64,000 nt of DNA, taken from assembly GCA_036924085.1 (NCBI GenBank), contig JAVGWX010000004.1:7130544-7194543 (forward strand). Direction: 5' to 3'. Position numbers and translations under genes: made by a program. The stretch's first letter is position 1. Every line of letters begins with the position of its first letter. The stretch comes from Ariolimax columbianus. Taxonomy: Eukaryota; Mollusca; Gastropoda; Stylommatophora; Arionidae. The notes beneath the pieces were generated by a model. The model searched no databases. It was not told the origin of the DNA and was given only the letters and a program-made list of their open reading frames with translations. Below, piece by piece: positions 12,171 through 23,905 of this stretch.

Positions 12171-12670
12171 AAACAAAAGCCCTCGTTTAATTAGTCCTGG
12201 CCAAAAAGTGAACGGGTGCTGGAAATAGGTCATCGGAAGACAGGTCAGTTTTACCCTACAAATGACAGGGCGTTGCTATGGAAATCCTGCTCAACTTGAG
12301 AGGAGCCGCAGACATTTGGTTCACGTACCAGGCTGATAATCTAATGGCGCGAGGCTACCATGTGAGGGATTACGGACGGACTCCTGTAAGCCGGAATCCC
12401 GCCGAAAATCTCAGCACCACTGCAATGGGAGGCTTCGATATGGTCGGGATCTGGGGATCGCGCCTCAACCCTACCAGGTCGAGCCACAGAAAGAGGCCTC
12501 TTCCATCCGCCGATCAAAGCAGGTGGATAGATGCTCGATATTCACCCTATACGGCGATGGGGTGCGAAACCACCAAAATAAGACTTAATTCTTGGTCGAG
12601 GTGTCAAAAACAGTAGAGCAGCCATCACACTGTGAACTGGCGAGACTCATTCATTGACCACGAGATATGT
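12171..12670 (+). pseudogene. 28S rRNA 3'-terminal fragment
   Basis: Matches the end of large-subunit rRNA in order: TCAGTTTTACCCTAC, then the TGCTCAACTTGAGAGGAGCC block (sarcin-ricin-proximal helix region of eukaryotic 28S), AATGGCGCGAGGCTACCATG, GGAATCCCGCC, and the terminal GTAGAGCAGCC helix. It is not preceded by the rest of 28S. It is an rRNA-derived module of the retroelement and not a ribosomal gene. A long + strand frame across it is accidental. Confidence 0.88.
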
Positions 12671-12849
12671 CCGCAAACCACGCGAACAACATCTCCGTGA
12701 CATTACCAGGCTTGTCCCCTGGTTAAATGCACTTCTGCTTCGATCTCTACCTATGTATGTTATCAGCCATACCAATGGACGCAGAAGAGATGCAGACCAG
12801 CGGACATTGCCAACCTGCCCCACTGTGTCAACATCCCAGGTTGCGGGGA

Positions 12850-14113
12850 ATGCTAGGCGTCCTGATACTGACCCGAAACTGCATACCGAGTAGCGCGGTA
12901 TTTGTCAATCACACCGGACATGCAGAAATTGTAGGAGTTGACATAATGGCTCAAGAGACGAAGCTCCGCATTTTCAATCTGTACGGACCACCAAAAAAAG
13001 ACCTATCGCTCTCGAGTATGGAAGTCAAAGACTTCAACTGCATAGTAGTTGGAGACTTCAACAGCCACTCGGAGAGATGGGGATACTCGGACACAGATAG
13101 CAGAGGTAACGAAGTGGAAGATTGGTAGATATATACAAATATATCCCTAATCAATAGGCCAGAGGATAGCCCTAGTTTCTATTCTAGAACATGGCATACC
13201 ACCTAAACTCTAGATTTGACTTTCTCCACACAGGAAATACACCATAAAATAGACCGCCAGGTGCTAAACTAACTGGCAAGAAGCGACCACAGGCCGAGCA
13301 GGCTAGACATTGATATGGAAGTAGGCTAACAGGAAACGAAACCGCTCCCACGTTGGAATTACAAACGGGCCGACTGGAACAGATTTGCAATCCTGACAGA
13401 TGGGCTGTGTGAAACCATAAACACACGAAACAACAAAATGAAGCCTATGGTGGAAAGCCTATACAATGCAATAATGCAAGCCGCCACTGAAACCATTTCA
13501 AGAGGAGCTAGGAAAAACTATAAGCCCTACTGGAATGATGATTTGCAGAAAGCGAAAGATGCAGTCACAAATTCTAGGAACATGGCAGAGCGAGAACTAT
13601 CTATGGAGGCAAACATCGCCCTCAAAGCCGCCACGGCGAAATACAAACACACTCTAAACAAAACAGCAAGAGAGAGCTGGAAAAAAAAAACCGGAAAGCC
13701 TGAACCTCGAAAAAGAAGTGAACACGCTATGGAAGCTAGTCACAGCCATTAATTACGAAACCCCTTCAAATAAAACAAATTACCTTCAAGCAGGGCGAAA
13801 ACTTGCTCACTGGAAAAAAAGCCGCAAACGCTTTTGTAAAACAATATGCCAGAGCAAACCACATCGAGGTCCCTGCAGATGGCATACCGACAATAGTGAA
13901 GAGCAAAAGGGGCACGACAAAATCAATACGGCACCAGAAGAGCATATGATGGCCAAATTAACAATGAATGAAATGGAAGAGGCCATGAGAACATTAAAGA
14001 AAAGGAAATCTCCCGGAAAAGAGGGGATAACAAACGAAATGCTGATGGGGCTGGGCCAAAAAGTGAAGAGGAAACTGCTATCAGTCCTGAACCAAAGCTG
14101 GAAATGGGATTAG
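12850..14113 (+). pseudogene. LINE-A endonuclease (partial), linker and start of RT
   Basis: The 5' leader is fused at about 12,858 to the middle of the endonuclease (LILTRNCIPSS), so the N-terminal third is lost. Good endonuclease blocks remain: HTGHAEIVGVDIMAQETKLR, VVGDFNSHSERWGYSDTDS with an intact GDFN, and SDHRPSRLDIDMEVG. The linker KPYWNDDLQKAKDAVTN and the RT start MEEAMRTLKKRKSPGKEG follow. Frameshifts lie near 13,130 and 13,700. The rest of the RT and all RNase H are deleted. Confidence 0.85.
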
Positions 14114-14206
14114 TGTACCCCAGGCATGGAAATAATGGTTACTGTCTGACTGCGTACGAAGAAGAAGAAGAAGAAGAAGAAGAAGAAGAAGAAGAAGAAG
14201 AAGAAA

Positions 14207-17200
14207 TCATGTAGCACATTTGTAGCTCTAGAATAGTGGGGCACTTACTAGCTGTCAGGTCATTTGACACCTTTGAAGGTGTCAGCTCTTAGGACACTTT
14301 TGTAGCTGCCAGATCTTGGGACAATGTTATAGCTTCCATATTTTAACACGTTTGTAGGTGTACGATCTACGGGCACGCGTATCGCTGTCAATTCTTTGAA
14401 CACTTTTGTAGCTTGAGATTTGGGACTGCTTTTGTATTTTGTCGATCTTTTGACTTGTGTGTAGCTGTAGATCTGGTAGCACCCTTAGAGATGAATATAT
14501 TTGGACACATTTCTAGCTGTCAGATGCTGTTACATTTTCTAGCTGTCATCTTTTGTAACATCTTTTTAGCTGTCAGCTCATGGAACACTTTCGTAGTTAT
14601 TAGTTCTTGGGACAGATTTGCAGCTGCAGATCGTTTGACATATATGTAGCTATTAGATCGTGGAACACTTTTGTAGCTGTCTTATCTTGTTACACGTTTG
14701 TAGCTGTCAACTCTAGCGGCATTTGTGTAGCTGTCAGCTCATGGGTCACTTTTGCAGCTGTAAGATCATTGTAGCTCTGTCAAATTTTGCAACACTATTG
14801 TAGCTGTGAGTTCTTTTAACACTTTTGTAGTTGTTATATCATGGACCACGTTCATTTATGTAAGTTTTCGAAAACGTTTGTAGTTGTCAGCTTTTGGACT
14901 GCTTTTGTAATTGTCAGATTGTGTAAGTCTTGTGTATTTGTCAGATCTTTGTTGCACTTTTGTAGCTGTCAGCTTTTGTACTGCTTTTATAGTTTTTAAA
15001 TCTTGGGACATATTTGTTGCTTTAAGATCTTGGACCACTTTTACATCTATCATATCTTGGGACACTTTTGTAGCCGTCAACTATTCGAACACTGTTGTAG
15101 TTGTCCGCCTTTGAACTACTTTTGCAATTGTCAGATCGTGTGAGTCGTTTGAATTTGTCAGATCGTGTTACGCTTTTGTAGCTTTCAGCTTTTTTTTTCC
15201 TTTTGTAGTTTTTTTTATCCTGGATCATATTTGTAGCCTTAATATATTGGAACACTTTTGCAGCTATCATATCTTGCGACACTTTCGTAGCTTTCAGATA
15301 ATACTACTTTTGTATATGTCAGATCTTGGTTCATTTTGTATCTATCAAATCTTGGCGAACTTTTGAAGTTCTCAGATATTGCTACACTTTTGTATCTTTC
15401 AGCTTTTGTACTACTTTTGTAATGTTCAGATCTTGGGACATATTTATAGCTGTTAGATTTTGGGGCACTTTTGAAGCTATAACATTTATGTAGACATTTG
15501 CTGCTTTCAGATGTTGGGACAATGTTTGAGATGTCAGCTCCTAGGATACTATTGAGACTGCCAACTCTTGAAAAACATTTGTAGGTGTCAAATCTTGTGA
15601 CACATGTGTAACTGTTATCTATTAGAACACTTTCGCAGCTTCACACTTTGAGAAACAGTTTTATTTTTCACATTATGATATATAATTGTAACTAGCATAT
15701 GTTGGACTACTTTAATAACTTTCATATCTTGAGATATATTTGTAGCTGTCAGATCTTAAGACACATGTTTAGCTGTCAGCTTCTGGACTAGGTTTGTAGC
15801 TTTAGGAACACTTTTATAGCTTTCAGATCTTGGGAAACTTGTGTAGCTGTCAGTTTTTTGGACATGTTTATGTATGTCGGCTCAATAGGTACTTGAGTAG
15901 CCTTCGGCTCTTGTGACACCTTTGTAGCTGTCATATGTAAGCACACTTTTGTAGCTGTCAGATATTGGAACACTTTTGTAGCTGTCAGATCTTGGAGCAC
16001 TTTTGTAGCTGTGTGCTCTTGAAACACTTGTGTACCTGTCTGATCTTGGAACACCTTTTAGTTGTATGATCTTTGGACACCTTTGTAGCTTTCAAATGTT
16101 GGTACATACTTGTATGTATAATCTTTTGGCCTACTCCTGTGTCGGTCATCTCTTGGGACATTTTTGTAGGTTTTAGAGCTTCGGAAACGTGTGTAGCTGT
16201 CAGCTCTAAGCACACATTTGTAATTGTCAGATATTGGAACACTTGTGTAGCTGTCAACTTTTGGAAAATGTTTGTCTCTGTCAGATCTTGGAGAACTATT
16301 TTAGCTGTCTGCTCTTGGAACAATTTTTTAACTGTCAGAGCATGGGACGCTCTTGTAGCTATCATATATTGGAACACTTTTGCATGTGTCAGATCATCAT
16401 ACTATTTTGTAACGATCAGTTTTTGAACTGCTTTTATATTATTTATATCTTGGAACGTATTTGTAGCTGTCAGATCTGGGGGCACTATTTGTGAAGCACA
16501 TTCTGGGACACATTTGTATTTAACAGATGTTGGTACATTTTGTAGCTATAATCTCCTAGGACACTTTTGTAGTTTCAGATCTTGTTAAACGGTTGCAGCT
16601 GTCAAAGACAATGACACTTGTGTAGCTGTCAGCTCATGGATCACTGTTATAGCTGTAAGATCTTAGTTATTCATTGTAGCTGTCAGATTGTGAAGAACGT
16701 TTGAAGCTGTGAGCTCTTTGAATACTTTTGTAGCTGTTACAGTATGGGTCGCTTTTGAGGTTGTATGCTTTTGGTACACTTTTGTAGTTGTCATAGCTTG
16801 TTTCACTTTTGGAGTTGTCAGATCTTGGGACAATTTGGAGCTGTAAGATGTTTGACTGATTTTGTAGCTTTCAGATCTTGAGACACTTTTGCAGATGTCA
16901 TATCTTGGGACACTTTTGTAGGTGTCAGATCTGGGGACACTATTGTAGCTGCCATTTCTTGGACTGCGTTTGTTTCTACCACGTCTTAAGATGCTTTTGC
17001 GGCTGCCGGATCCTAGTACGTTTTTGTAGCTGTCTTATTTTAGTACATTCTGTAGCTGTCATCTCTTCGGACACTTCTGTAGCTTTCATCTATTTGAACA
17101 CTTTTCTAGCTGTCAGATCTGGTGTTACGTATATAGCTGTCAGTTATTGGTACAAGATTGCAGCTGCCATATCTTGGGGCAGTGTTACGTAGTTGTCTGA

Positions 17201-17600
17201 TCTTAGTTCACTTATCAGGTCTTTTGATAGTTGTATAGCTGTCAGCTCTTGAAACACTTTTGTATTTCTTCGATCTTTGAAGATTTCTTACCGGTCAGAT
17301 ATTGGGACAATTATGTAGCTTTTAAATTAGTGTACATTTTGGTAGCTATAATCTTTCGGACATCTTTAGCAGCTTAGAGCTTAATTTACTGCTTTTGTAG
17401 TTTTCAGATTTTCGCACATTTGTAGCTCTCAAATCTTGAGAAACTTTTTAGTTCTCTGGAAAATTTGGAAAATATTTGTAGCTGTCAGATCTTGGGAAAT
17501 GTATGTAGCTGTCAGATATTGCGACATATTGGTTTCGTCAGCTCTTCGCCTGTTTTTGTGGCTGTCAGATCTTCGGACAATTTTTTTTAGCTGTCAGTAT
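14207..17600. repeat. 27-bp minisatellite, block B (about 3.4 kb)
   Basis: Continuation of the 27-bp array with the same TAGCTGTCAGATCTTGGGAC-type unit and similar divergence. It decays into unique sequence after about 17,600. All long frames within it are repeat artefacts. Confidence 0.96.
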
Positions 17601-18062
17601 GGTAATAGTCTCATATTGCCCCTGGGAGTGATGATCATAACATTCCATATACATGGTAACAGGTATGTACATTATTTGCATTATCTTCAGTATCACGAAT
17701 AATAACAAACAAAACGGAAATACGTATTCTGCATTCTAAAAAATGAATGGGGAGCGAAGAGTAACGTTAGGGTCATGTAATTGCATTGATCAGCACCTAG
17801 CACCACTTTCTCGAAGGGTGTCTTGTAACATTCGGGACTCCTACCAACAAGGTGGGATATAAGTGGAATTGTAATCTCAATAGTGATGCGTTTATTGATG
17901 AATCTCGAAGGCGCTCCAGTTAGTCGGATCCCGGTCCACATTATCAAAGTCGTCTCGGGATGTAAGAGAAACCCTATAAATTTGCCACCAAAAAAAAGTT
18001 ATCAAGAATTAGTTTAACTCTGCTCGAATGATATCCACTAATGTTTGATTTGAAAATTGTAG
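17601..18062. other. Intronic sequence upstream of FTP exon 1
   Basis: Unique sequence with no gene. Its last bases supply the acceptor: a possible branch point CCACTAATG near 18,036-18,044 and AATTGTAG ending at 18,062. Confidence 0.6.
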
Positions 18063-18269
18063 GTCGTAATACAGCCTTGAAACAGGTAACAGGTGAAAGC
18101 AGCACTTTTGGTATTGGCGTCTCATCTAACGCTGTTGATGGTAACTCAGACCCGGAATTCACGAATGGGTCGTGTACTCACACAATTAGTAATCCATTAG
18201 GAGGCGAATGGTGGCTTCAATACCAAGTGGCGCATGCAGTTCAAAGATTTGTTGTATACAATAGAGCCG
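18063..18269 (+). CDS. Exon encoding N-terminal half of an F5/8 type C (FTP/fucolectin-like) domain
   Basis: A 207-bp exon with acceptor TTGTAG and donor G|GTATGA; it starts and ends in phase 1. The peptide has the hallmarks of the eel-fucolectin/tachylectin-4/pentraxin-1-type F5/8C module: RNTALKQ, ESSTFGIGVSSNAVDGN (the SSNAVDGN strand), SCTHT, WWLQYQ and VVYNRAG. It joins in frame to the exon at 43,643 to give an about 142-residue domain, which is the usual size. In known F-type lectins a His and a later R-x-D motif bind fucose; here the spacing differs and the motif reads RAGD, so sugar binding is not supported. Such modules are common in extracellular parts of molluscan receptors and secreted proteins. 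Flanking exons lie outside the window. Confidence 0.85.
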
Positions 18270-18489
18270 GTATGATGTCTTATTCGTTTACATTGCTTTT
18301 ACTTCCCTTTGTTCTTGTTTATCGTTGCTTACAACACGTTTGTGTGTTTTTTTTTATTGTCTGTATTCGCATACAATATTTGTTGGTTTTTATAAAAGAC
18401 TCGACGAAGAATAAAATATGCGTCCCGAAACATTGCTGCACTCAGGCATGTCGTTACAGCAAGTAGATACTGTACGAAGACAAGCTTGG

Positions 18490-20280
18490 CATGGAATCGA
18501 GTGTCAAAGAATACTACCCATAATGTGTTAATACATTATACCCCCAACCATCGCACTTTATTCCCAACCAGCTATCCCTCCCCTGACTTCCTACCCTCAG
18601 AAATCCGTAACGCCTACTGGAAAATCACCCGACGAAGATTGCTTTACGGCAGAAGATCTAAAAGCCTACCTTTCTTCACAGACCTTGCTCAGCGCTTCTC
18701 AGCCTGTCTACAAACAGGTAGAATACCGACAGCTTAGTGCAACTCTTCTTCTTCTTCTTCTGCGTACACAGTCAGACAGTAACCATTATTTTCTCGAAAA
18801 AAGCGGCGGTCATCCTGAGACTCTCGCCACTACCATAGAGCTTGTCTTGCAGTTCCACTGGCAATGGCCACATCTGCTCTCTCTGATCCTCGTATGTCGG
18901 GCAGTTCTGCAGCAGATGTTCAGTGGTCATTTTACCAGTACCGCACGGGCATTCGTCGGTACACTCTATCTTCAATTTGTTGAAGAGGTGGTACCTCAGT
19001 CTGTTGTGGCCAGTGCGAAGTCTGAAGACAACGACCTGCTCTCTTCGGTTCAACTGGTAATAGGCATCGTTTTTGGTGTAACCAGTATGTTCGGTTTCCC
19101 ATTTGGACATGTACCTGGCTTTGATAAGCCGTTTTGACTCTTCGTACGTCATACTGGTATCTATTTGTGGTAGCCTTGCACCTTCTTTTGCCAGTCTGTC
19201 TGCCTCCTCGTTGCCTTGGATGTTGCAGTGTGACGGAACCCACTGTACCACTACCCTTTTTGGTGCGGACTTTTGGTACAGTTTGCAGAGTGCTGCTCTT
19301 AAGTCATTAAGCTCAGTGTTTTTCTGGCTTTTTAGCGCTGTGACTACTTTGAGAGCATCTGTTAGTGCAACTCAAAAACGATCTTTCTAAACAAAAAAGT
19401 AGACAATGGAGACCTCGGCAACTACCTGTCAATCACTCTCCTCCTGGTTATTTACATAATATTAACGACATGTGTCCTCGTTAGAATCAGCTCAACCCTT
19501 GACGCAGCGAAACCCAGCAAACATGCTGGATTGTGTCCTCTTTACTGCAACATCGATCACATCTCAACGTGCTGCCAACTGATCGAGTACCAGACCCAAC
19601 TAATGTACACCTTCATCGACTACAAGAGAGCGTTTGACTGGATGGAAACACAATTAGTCTGGCAATCTCTAAAAGATCAAGGGGTCGTCTTTGGATACAC
19701 ACGAATTCTTGCTGACTACTGCACCGATTGCCCGGCTACCTTCTAACCCTTCCAAAAACCGGTAGTAGTGCCCATACATCGGCCGGTGCAACTCGGAAAC
19801 CTTTGGCATCAACGTAAATGGCAGACTACTAAATCACCTTGTCTTCGCAGATGAACTAGTGAGTATCACGGAGGTAGCCACAGACGCCAATGAAATGCTA
19901 GCAGCGCTCCACCGAGAGGGAAAGAAAGCGAGACTTGAAGTGAACACGTCCAAGACGAAAGTCATGCGTAATCGACTCGCTTCCCATGACCTAGTCTTCA
20001 TAGATGGAGAGACAGTCGACGACGTGGACGAGTACATCTACATTGGTCGCCTGCTCAACAAGCAGAACGACCTGAGCCCAAAGTTAACAAGATGGCGTCG
20101 CGGAATTAGGCGGCTTTCTCTCCGATAAAACCAGTTCTGGAAAACATCCACTACCAGAGCATGCTCACCTCTCTGTTTAACTAAAAAGTAATATATGCAA
20201 TATGTTATGCAGCGGAAACATGGTCCCTTACGAAAGAAATGCATTTCAAACTGAGATTGACTCAGTCCTCCCTTGAGAGC
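18490..20280 (+). mobile_element. RTE-type LINE, degenerate, split by a LINE-A insertion
   Basis: RT-linker and palm blocks of an RTE-like element are visible. DEDCFTAEDLKAYLSS comes before the inserted LINE-A, then GDLGNYLSITLL, LMYTFIDYKRAFDWME and the fingers. C-terminal blocks are HLVFADELVSITEVATDAN (FADD mutated to FADE), LEVNTSKTKVM, VDEYIYIGRLLNKQNDLSP, and after a frameshift YAMCYAAETW near 20,195-20,225. Stops and frameshifts abound. The endonuclease is absent, which suggests 5' truncation. The 3' side abuts a 30-bp minisatellite. Confidence 0.83.
18746..19361 (-). mobile_element. LINE-A 3' fragment (RNase H) with 12-bp target-site duplication
   Basis: A 616-bp insertion on the minus strand, flanked by exact 12-bp duplications TTAGTGCAACTC at 18,734-18,745 and 19,362-19,373. 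It starts at the GAA tail (read as CTT on +) and includes about 160 continuous codons of RNase H C-terminus: VQWVPSHCNIQGNEEADRLA (catalytic Asp), REQVVVFRLRTGHNRLRYHL, and CTDECPCGTGKMTTEHLL plus QNC. The frame is the best preserved of the 3' ends here, so this is a relatively young 5'-truncated copy. Confidence 0.95.
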
Positions 20281-20282
20281 CG

Positions 20283-20625
20283 CATGGACTTTCCAACCCG
20301 AAACTGACAATATTGATAGGTACCAACCTGAAACAGACAAAATAGGGCGGTGCCAACCCGAAACGGACAACATCGGAAGGTGTCAGCCCGAAACTGACAA
20401 CATAAGAAGGTGTCAACACGAAACTGACAACATAGAGAGGTGCCAACCAGAAACTGACAACATAGAGAGGTGCCAACCAGAAACTGACAACATAGAGAGG
20501 AGCCAGCCCGAAACTGACAACATACGAAGGTGTCAACACGAAACTGACAACATAAAGAGGTGCCAACCAGAAACTGACAACATAGGGAGGTGCCAACCCG
20601 AAATTGATAACATAGCTACATATAA
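20283..20625. repeat. 30-bp minisatellite (about 11 copies)
   Basis: Units of 30 bp with core CCAACCAGAAACTGACAACA followed by TAGAGAGGTG. Being a multiple of three, it yields 10-residue repeats in several frames on both strands; there is no sign that these are translated. Confidence 0.95.
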
Positions 20626-21088
20626 AAACGTGAAGACAATGTTAAAAATTAATTTCAATGATAATTGTAATAGCGAAAATACAGGATTTGATATAGCAGA
20701 AGCATGCTATTCTTTGTCAAGAAGAAACCAAGTGAAAATAGATAGACTATCTGAACGGTCACTGTGCCCATAAAGGGAGAACAAACACAAAGTACATTTT
20801 CTTCAAGTTTGCCGAATCCACGAAAATAGCAGTTACTAAGTGACCGGCCTCGACCCAAATGCGAGAGAAAATGTTTTGTGACGTGACAGTACTGAGAAGG
20901 ACCACTGTGTTTGTGAAGGAAGCAGAAGCTATTATGTGTGAACGAACAACGAATAAGAAAGTATACTCAACAATTTGACTTTTTCTATTCTATCACATTT
21001 TGAATTATGCACAGGAATTAAATAAGATAATGATTGCAAATGATCCTACTATCTATAACTGAATACATCAGTATGAACATGTCTTTTA
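20626..21088. other. Unique AT-rich sequence, no gene seen
   Basis: No repeat family, exon or RNA gene recognised. Confidence 0.5.
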
Positions 21089-21355
21089 CAGGGTGGAGTG
21101 CAATCCACCTTTCTCACAGAGGGCGGGGGAGCGTGGACCAAACCTTTCTCACAGGGTGGCCTGGAGGTAACCGTTATCACAAGAAGGGAGGGGTCGGGGG
21201 ACGGAGAACACATCTTTTTCTCAGGGTCGGGGGACGTGGAAAAAACCATTGTTACAGGGTGGCGTGGAGGTAACCTTTATCACAGAGGAGGGGGGGCGGG
21301 GAACGTGAAACAAACCTTTCTCACAGGGTGGCGTGGAACAAATCTTTCTTATTAC
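21089..21355. repeat. G-rich tandem repeat
   Basis: Imperfect repeats of ACAGGGTGGCGTGGAGGTAA alternating with GGGGGACGTGGAACAAACC-like stretches, four to five copies. The G-runs on the + strand could form G-quadruplexes. Confidence 0.8.
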
Positions 21356-23470
21356 ATTTGAGCATGTTTGAGTGGACAGAGCAATAATATAATAATTCAT
21401 AATTTACCAACGTGTTGACAGAGAAATTTAGCTACATATAGGTTATGCAAAGTAGATAAGAACTATAAATGAAGCAAGAAGAAAGAGGTAAAAGAAACAA
21501 TAGAGCACCCCTACTTAGATGAAAAGTTCATCCAAGAAAGATATGCCAAATTAAAGGTGAAGCTGATTCCATGCGGTCAATCAGAACATTCTGCCCAGAC
21601 TATGTTAGTGAGGGTTCAGATGCAGCATACTTATCAAGAATCCATCTCACTTTCAAACAGTTTATCCAAGAAAAAGCCTGGTTCATGTCAGCGTTGCAGA
21701 ACGGTATTGTCGGTGTGAAGCCAGTCCTTGTTAGCCTATTTAGAAGCCTGCCATTACACTGCATTAAAGAAGCCACCTGTCCGTCCTCTCAATTACGCCG
21801 TGGGCAATAAATACGGGAGTTTACTGTTCAACTGCAGAGCTTGTTAATAATAGTTACCCACATTACTCCTTCATTTTTCAAATTGATAATTAAAGAGCCG
21901 TAATGATGAGGTTAATCCGTACAGTAATTCAAATACAGAGAAATGTTATGTACATGATATGTAATGCACATTCCAGTGTTGACGTTTATGTATATATTAT
22001 TATTATTAAATATATGTAAACAAATGTTAATAATGAACATGATGGAAACAATTTAAAACATAGTTGATAACATCGATACATTGGCATTTTTTGATGATGT
22101 CAAGGTATATATTTTTGCCATGTCACGGTAGGCTCATGATGCAATAAGATCAGTATCACATAACTGAGTTTACTTCCTTAGATTCACTGTATGCATACAT
22201 CTTTAAAATTAACATTCATTAATTAAGCAATGTGTCACTGTGAATTTACCTTCGTAATTGATTACAGTCAAATATTATTTTAAGATGTGTTAAATTTGGT
22301 AAACACACTTCACATTTTTTGGGCATATCAATGACGTTTAAACATTGAAAATGTGATACTAATGAATGTTATTAGTAAAAAAATTGCTTAAATTGTAAAT
22401 TAGGTTGTTTCCTCCTTTGTGTACAGTTCCAATGGCGGACAAATGTTATGGACAGGTCAACCAGTAGAATAAAATTGGTCAATGTGGACATAAATGGTAA
22501 TACAGTTTAAACTATATACAGCGGTAGCGGCAACTCACTCGTGTATTAACTTGAAAGAAAAATACAAGATTCGAAAACACCTGAAACGACGTAGAGATGA
22601 GAAACTAACCATTTAAAAAAAAACATGTAAACAAGGTCCACTCGGTTAAAAAATATGTGCAATAAACTGCTTTAACAGCTAAACATGGAAATAAGTGCAC
22701 AGCTCGAGCTAATTGAATGATATTCTTGAATGATTGTGCAATGCAGAATGAAACGACGGATGCGAGGAATGAAGAAAGCACAGTATGTACAATAACAAAA
22801 CAATATGTGAAAAACGAGATACAAACATTAGTATAGCAACGGCGGGTTAAACATTTAAACTAAAACACAACAGAGCAGTGGTAAGAAACAACATTGAAAT
22901 ATCATTTAGTTAAGACAAATCTTTAAAAAAACAAAAACATAAGAGACACAGGACGATCTTCTCAAGCCCGCGACATATCTAAATGTAAACAAACATATTT
23001 CTCAACCGAAAGACATTATCACATCTATATAATGACTGATGATTTCCAAAGCAGTAGCACATGCCGGCTAGAACACAAAATCCTTTGAAAATGACCTTAT
23101 ATTAGCAACAAACTCGTTCTACTGTTTCCCAGAGATCTATAAGAAAGTTGCAACAACACAGAAATGGAGCCACCCAAATCATTGTGACATGCCAAACATG
23201 TAGACATCACTGACTGAAATAGATGTCGAGCAATAATGTTTTTTTTTTTTCCGTACTAGGCAAAGTGTTCAAAGGGAACACATTATGTGTAGACCATGTA
23301 TTTTCCCTTTGCAACATAATAAAGCAGTGCTTACAATGATATACACACAACAGCACATATACCTTGTTAATTTTTGAAAAAAAAGAAAAAAAGCAATCGC
23401 CTGTATACTGCATCATTCCGTATCTCTAGTTTTACCATTTAAATCACTGAAAGTATTTATCTCTCACTAC
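21356..23470. other. AT-rich intronic sequence, no supported gene
   Basis: Two kilobases of unique AT-rich DNA. An open frame of 79 codons at 21,571-21,810 (+) has ordinary composition but no family resemblance that I recognise, and no convincing splice sites were identified. I do not call it a gene. Confidence 0.5.
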
Positions 23471-23504
<34 letters not shown>

Positions 23505-23506
23505 TC
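23471..23506. repeat. (TC)n(TA)n microsatellite
   Basis: A short CT-dinucleotide run followed by about ten TA units. Confidence 0.9.
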
Positions 23507-23529
23507 ACATTCGCGTTCGTACGAAATTG

Positions 23530-23905
23530 ACTGGGTGATGCAGCAGGCTACGTAGGACACCCTAGTGCGGCTCAGGAACGTAATTCTTCTGTATTGTGTT
23601 CAGTCTCTGTTGCTATCTTTCATTTTCCATAATGCAATTGTAATTACATTTCTCGAATCGGCAGGAATGTATTGTGGGGTTCACACTATGTTAAGTAAGC
23701 AATGTAGCCACACCATCCCTACCCCATTGGCTGCTTTTATTAATTCAACTGGAATTTCGTAAGGCTCTGGACATGTGTTCGGTGGAGCAGCGTGGAAATC
23801 ATATCTGATTTCTGAAAGTGTGATGTTTCGTTCTAGCTCCATACACGCAATATCGTTGATATCATGTTTGATCCCAGTTGTTGGCATGGGTTGAGAAGTC
23901 ATTTT
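23530..23905 (-). pseudogene. RTE/CR1-like LINE fragment, RT N-terminal region
   Basis: On the minus strand, EIPVELIKAANGVGMVWLHC, LLNIVWTPQYIP and a following NRDxxQYRRIT-like block match the start of RT domains in RTE-like LINEs (DEIPxELIK ... VWxxxxIPxxW ... YRGIT). Only about 120 codons survive, with frameshifts. It is probably related to the + strand fragment that follows, or to the element at 44-47 kb. Confidence 0.72.

Larger units (their letters stand above)
12171..14203 (+). mobile_element. 28S-LINE-A chimera, 5'-truncated and internally deleted
   Basis: A 2.0 kb insertion splits the 27-bp minisatellite. It begins inside the linker just before 28S-like sequence, carries the last about 460 nt of 28S rRNA to about 12,670, then the LINE-A leader, part of the endonuclease, the linker and the first RT residues. 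At about 14,127 it jumps directly to the LINE-A 3' end (AATAATGGTTACTGTCTGAC) and a long GAA tail (14,158-14,205). Flanks CAAATCCTGTAGC (12,154-12,166) and AAATCATGTAGC (from 14,204) could be a diverged target-site duplication, but the surrounding minisatellite makes that uncertain. The 5' truncation inside rRNA sequence is what incomplete reverse transcription of a chimeric RNA would leave. Confidence 0.87.

Noticed and set aside
12278..12616. 112-codon open frame upstream of LINE-A
   Set aside because: It lies entirely over the 28S rRNA fragment; the corresponding region in other copies is not open in the same way.
6704..17192. Many long frames with 9-residue repeats
   Set aside because: They follow from a 27-bp repeat unit, occur on both strands and in several frames, and have no conserved start or flanking gene signals.
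20246..20773. Open frames over the 30-bp repeat (both strands)
   Set aside because: Overlapping frames on both strands are explained by a repeat length divisible by three.
21571..21810. Possible host exon of 79 codons
   Set aside because: No family match that I recognise and no convincing splice sites; left as unknown.
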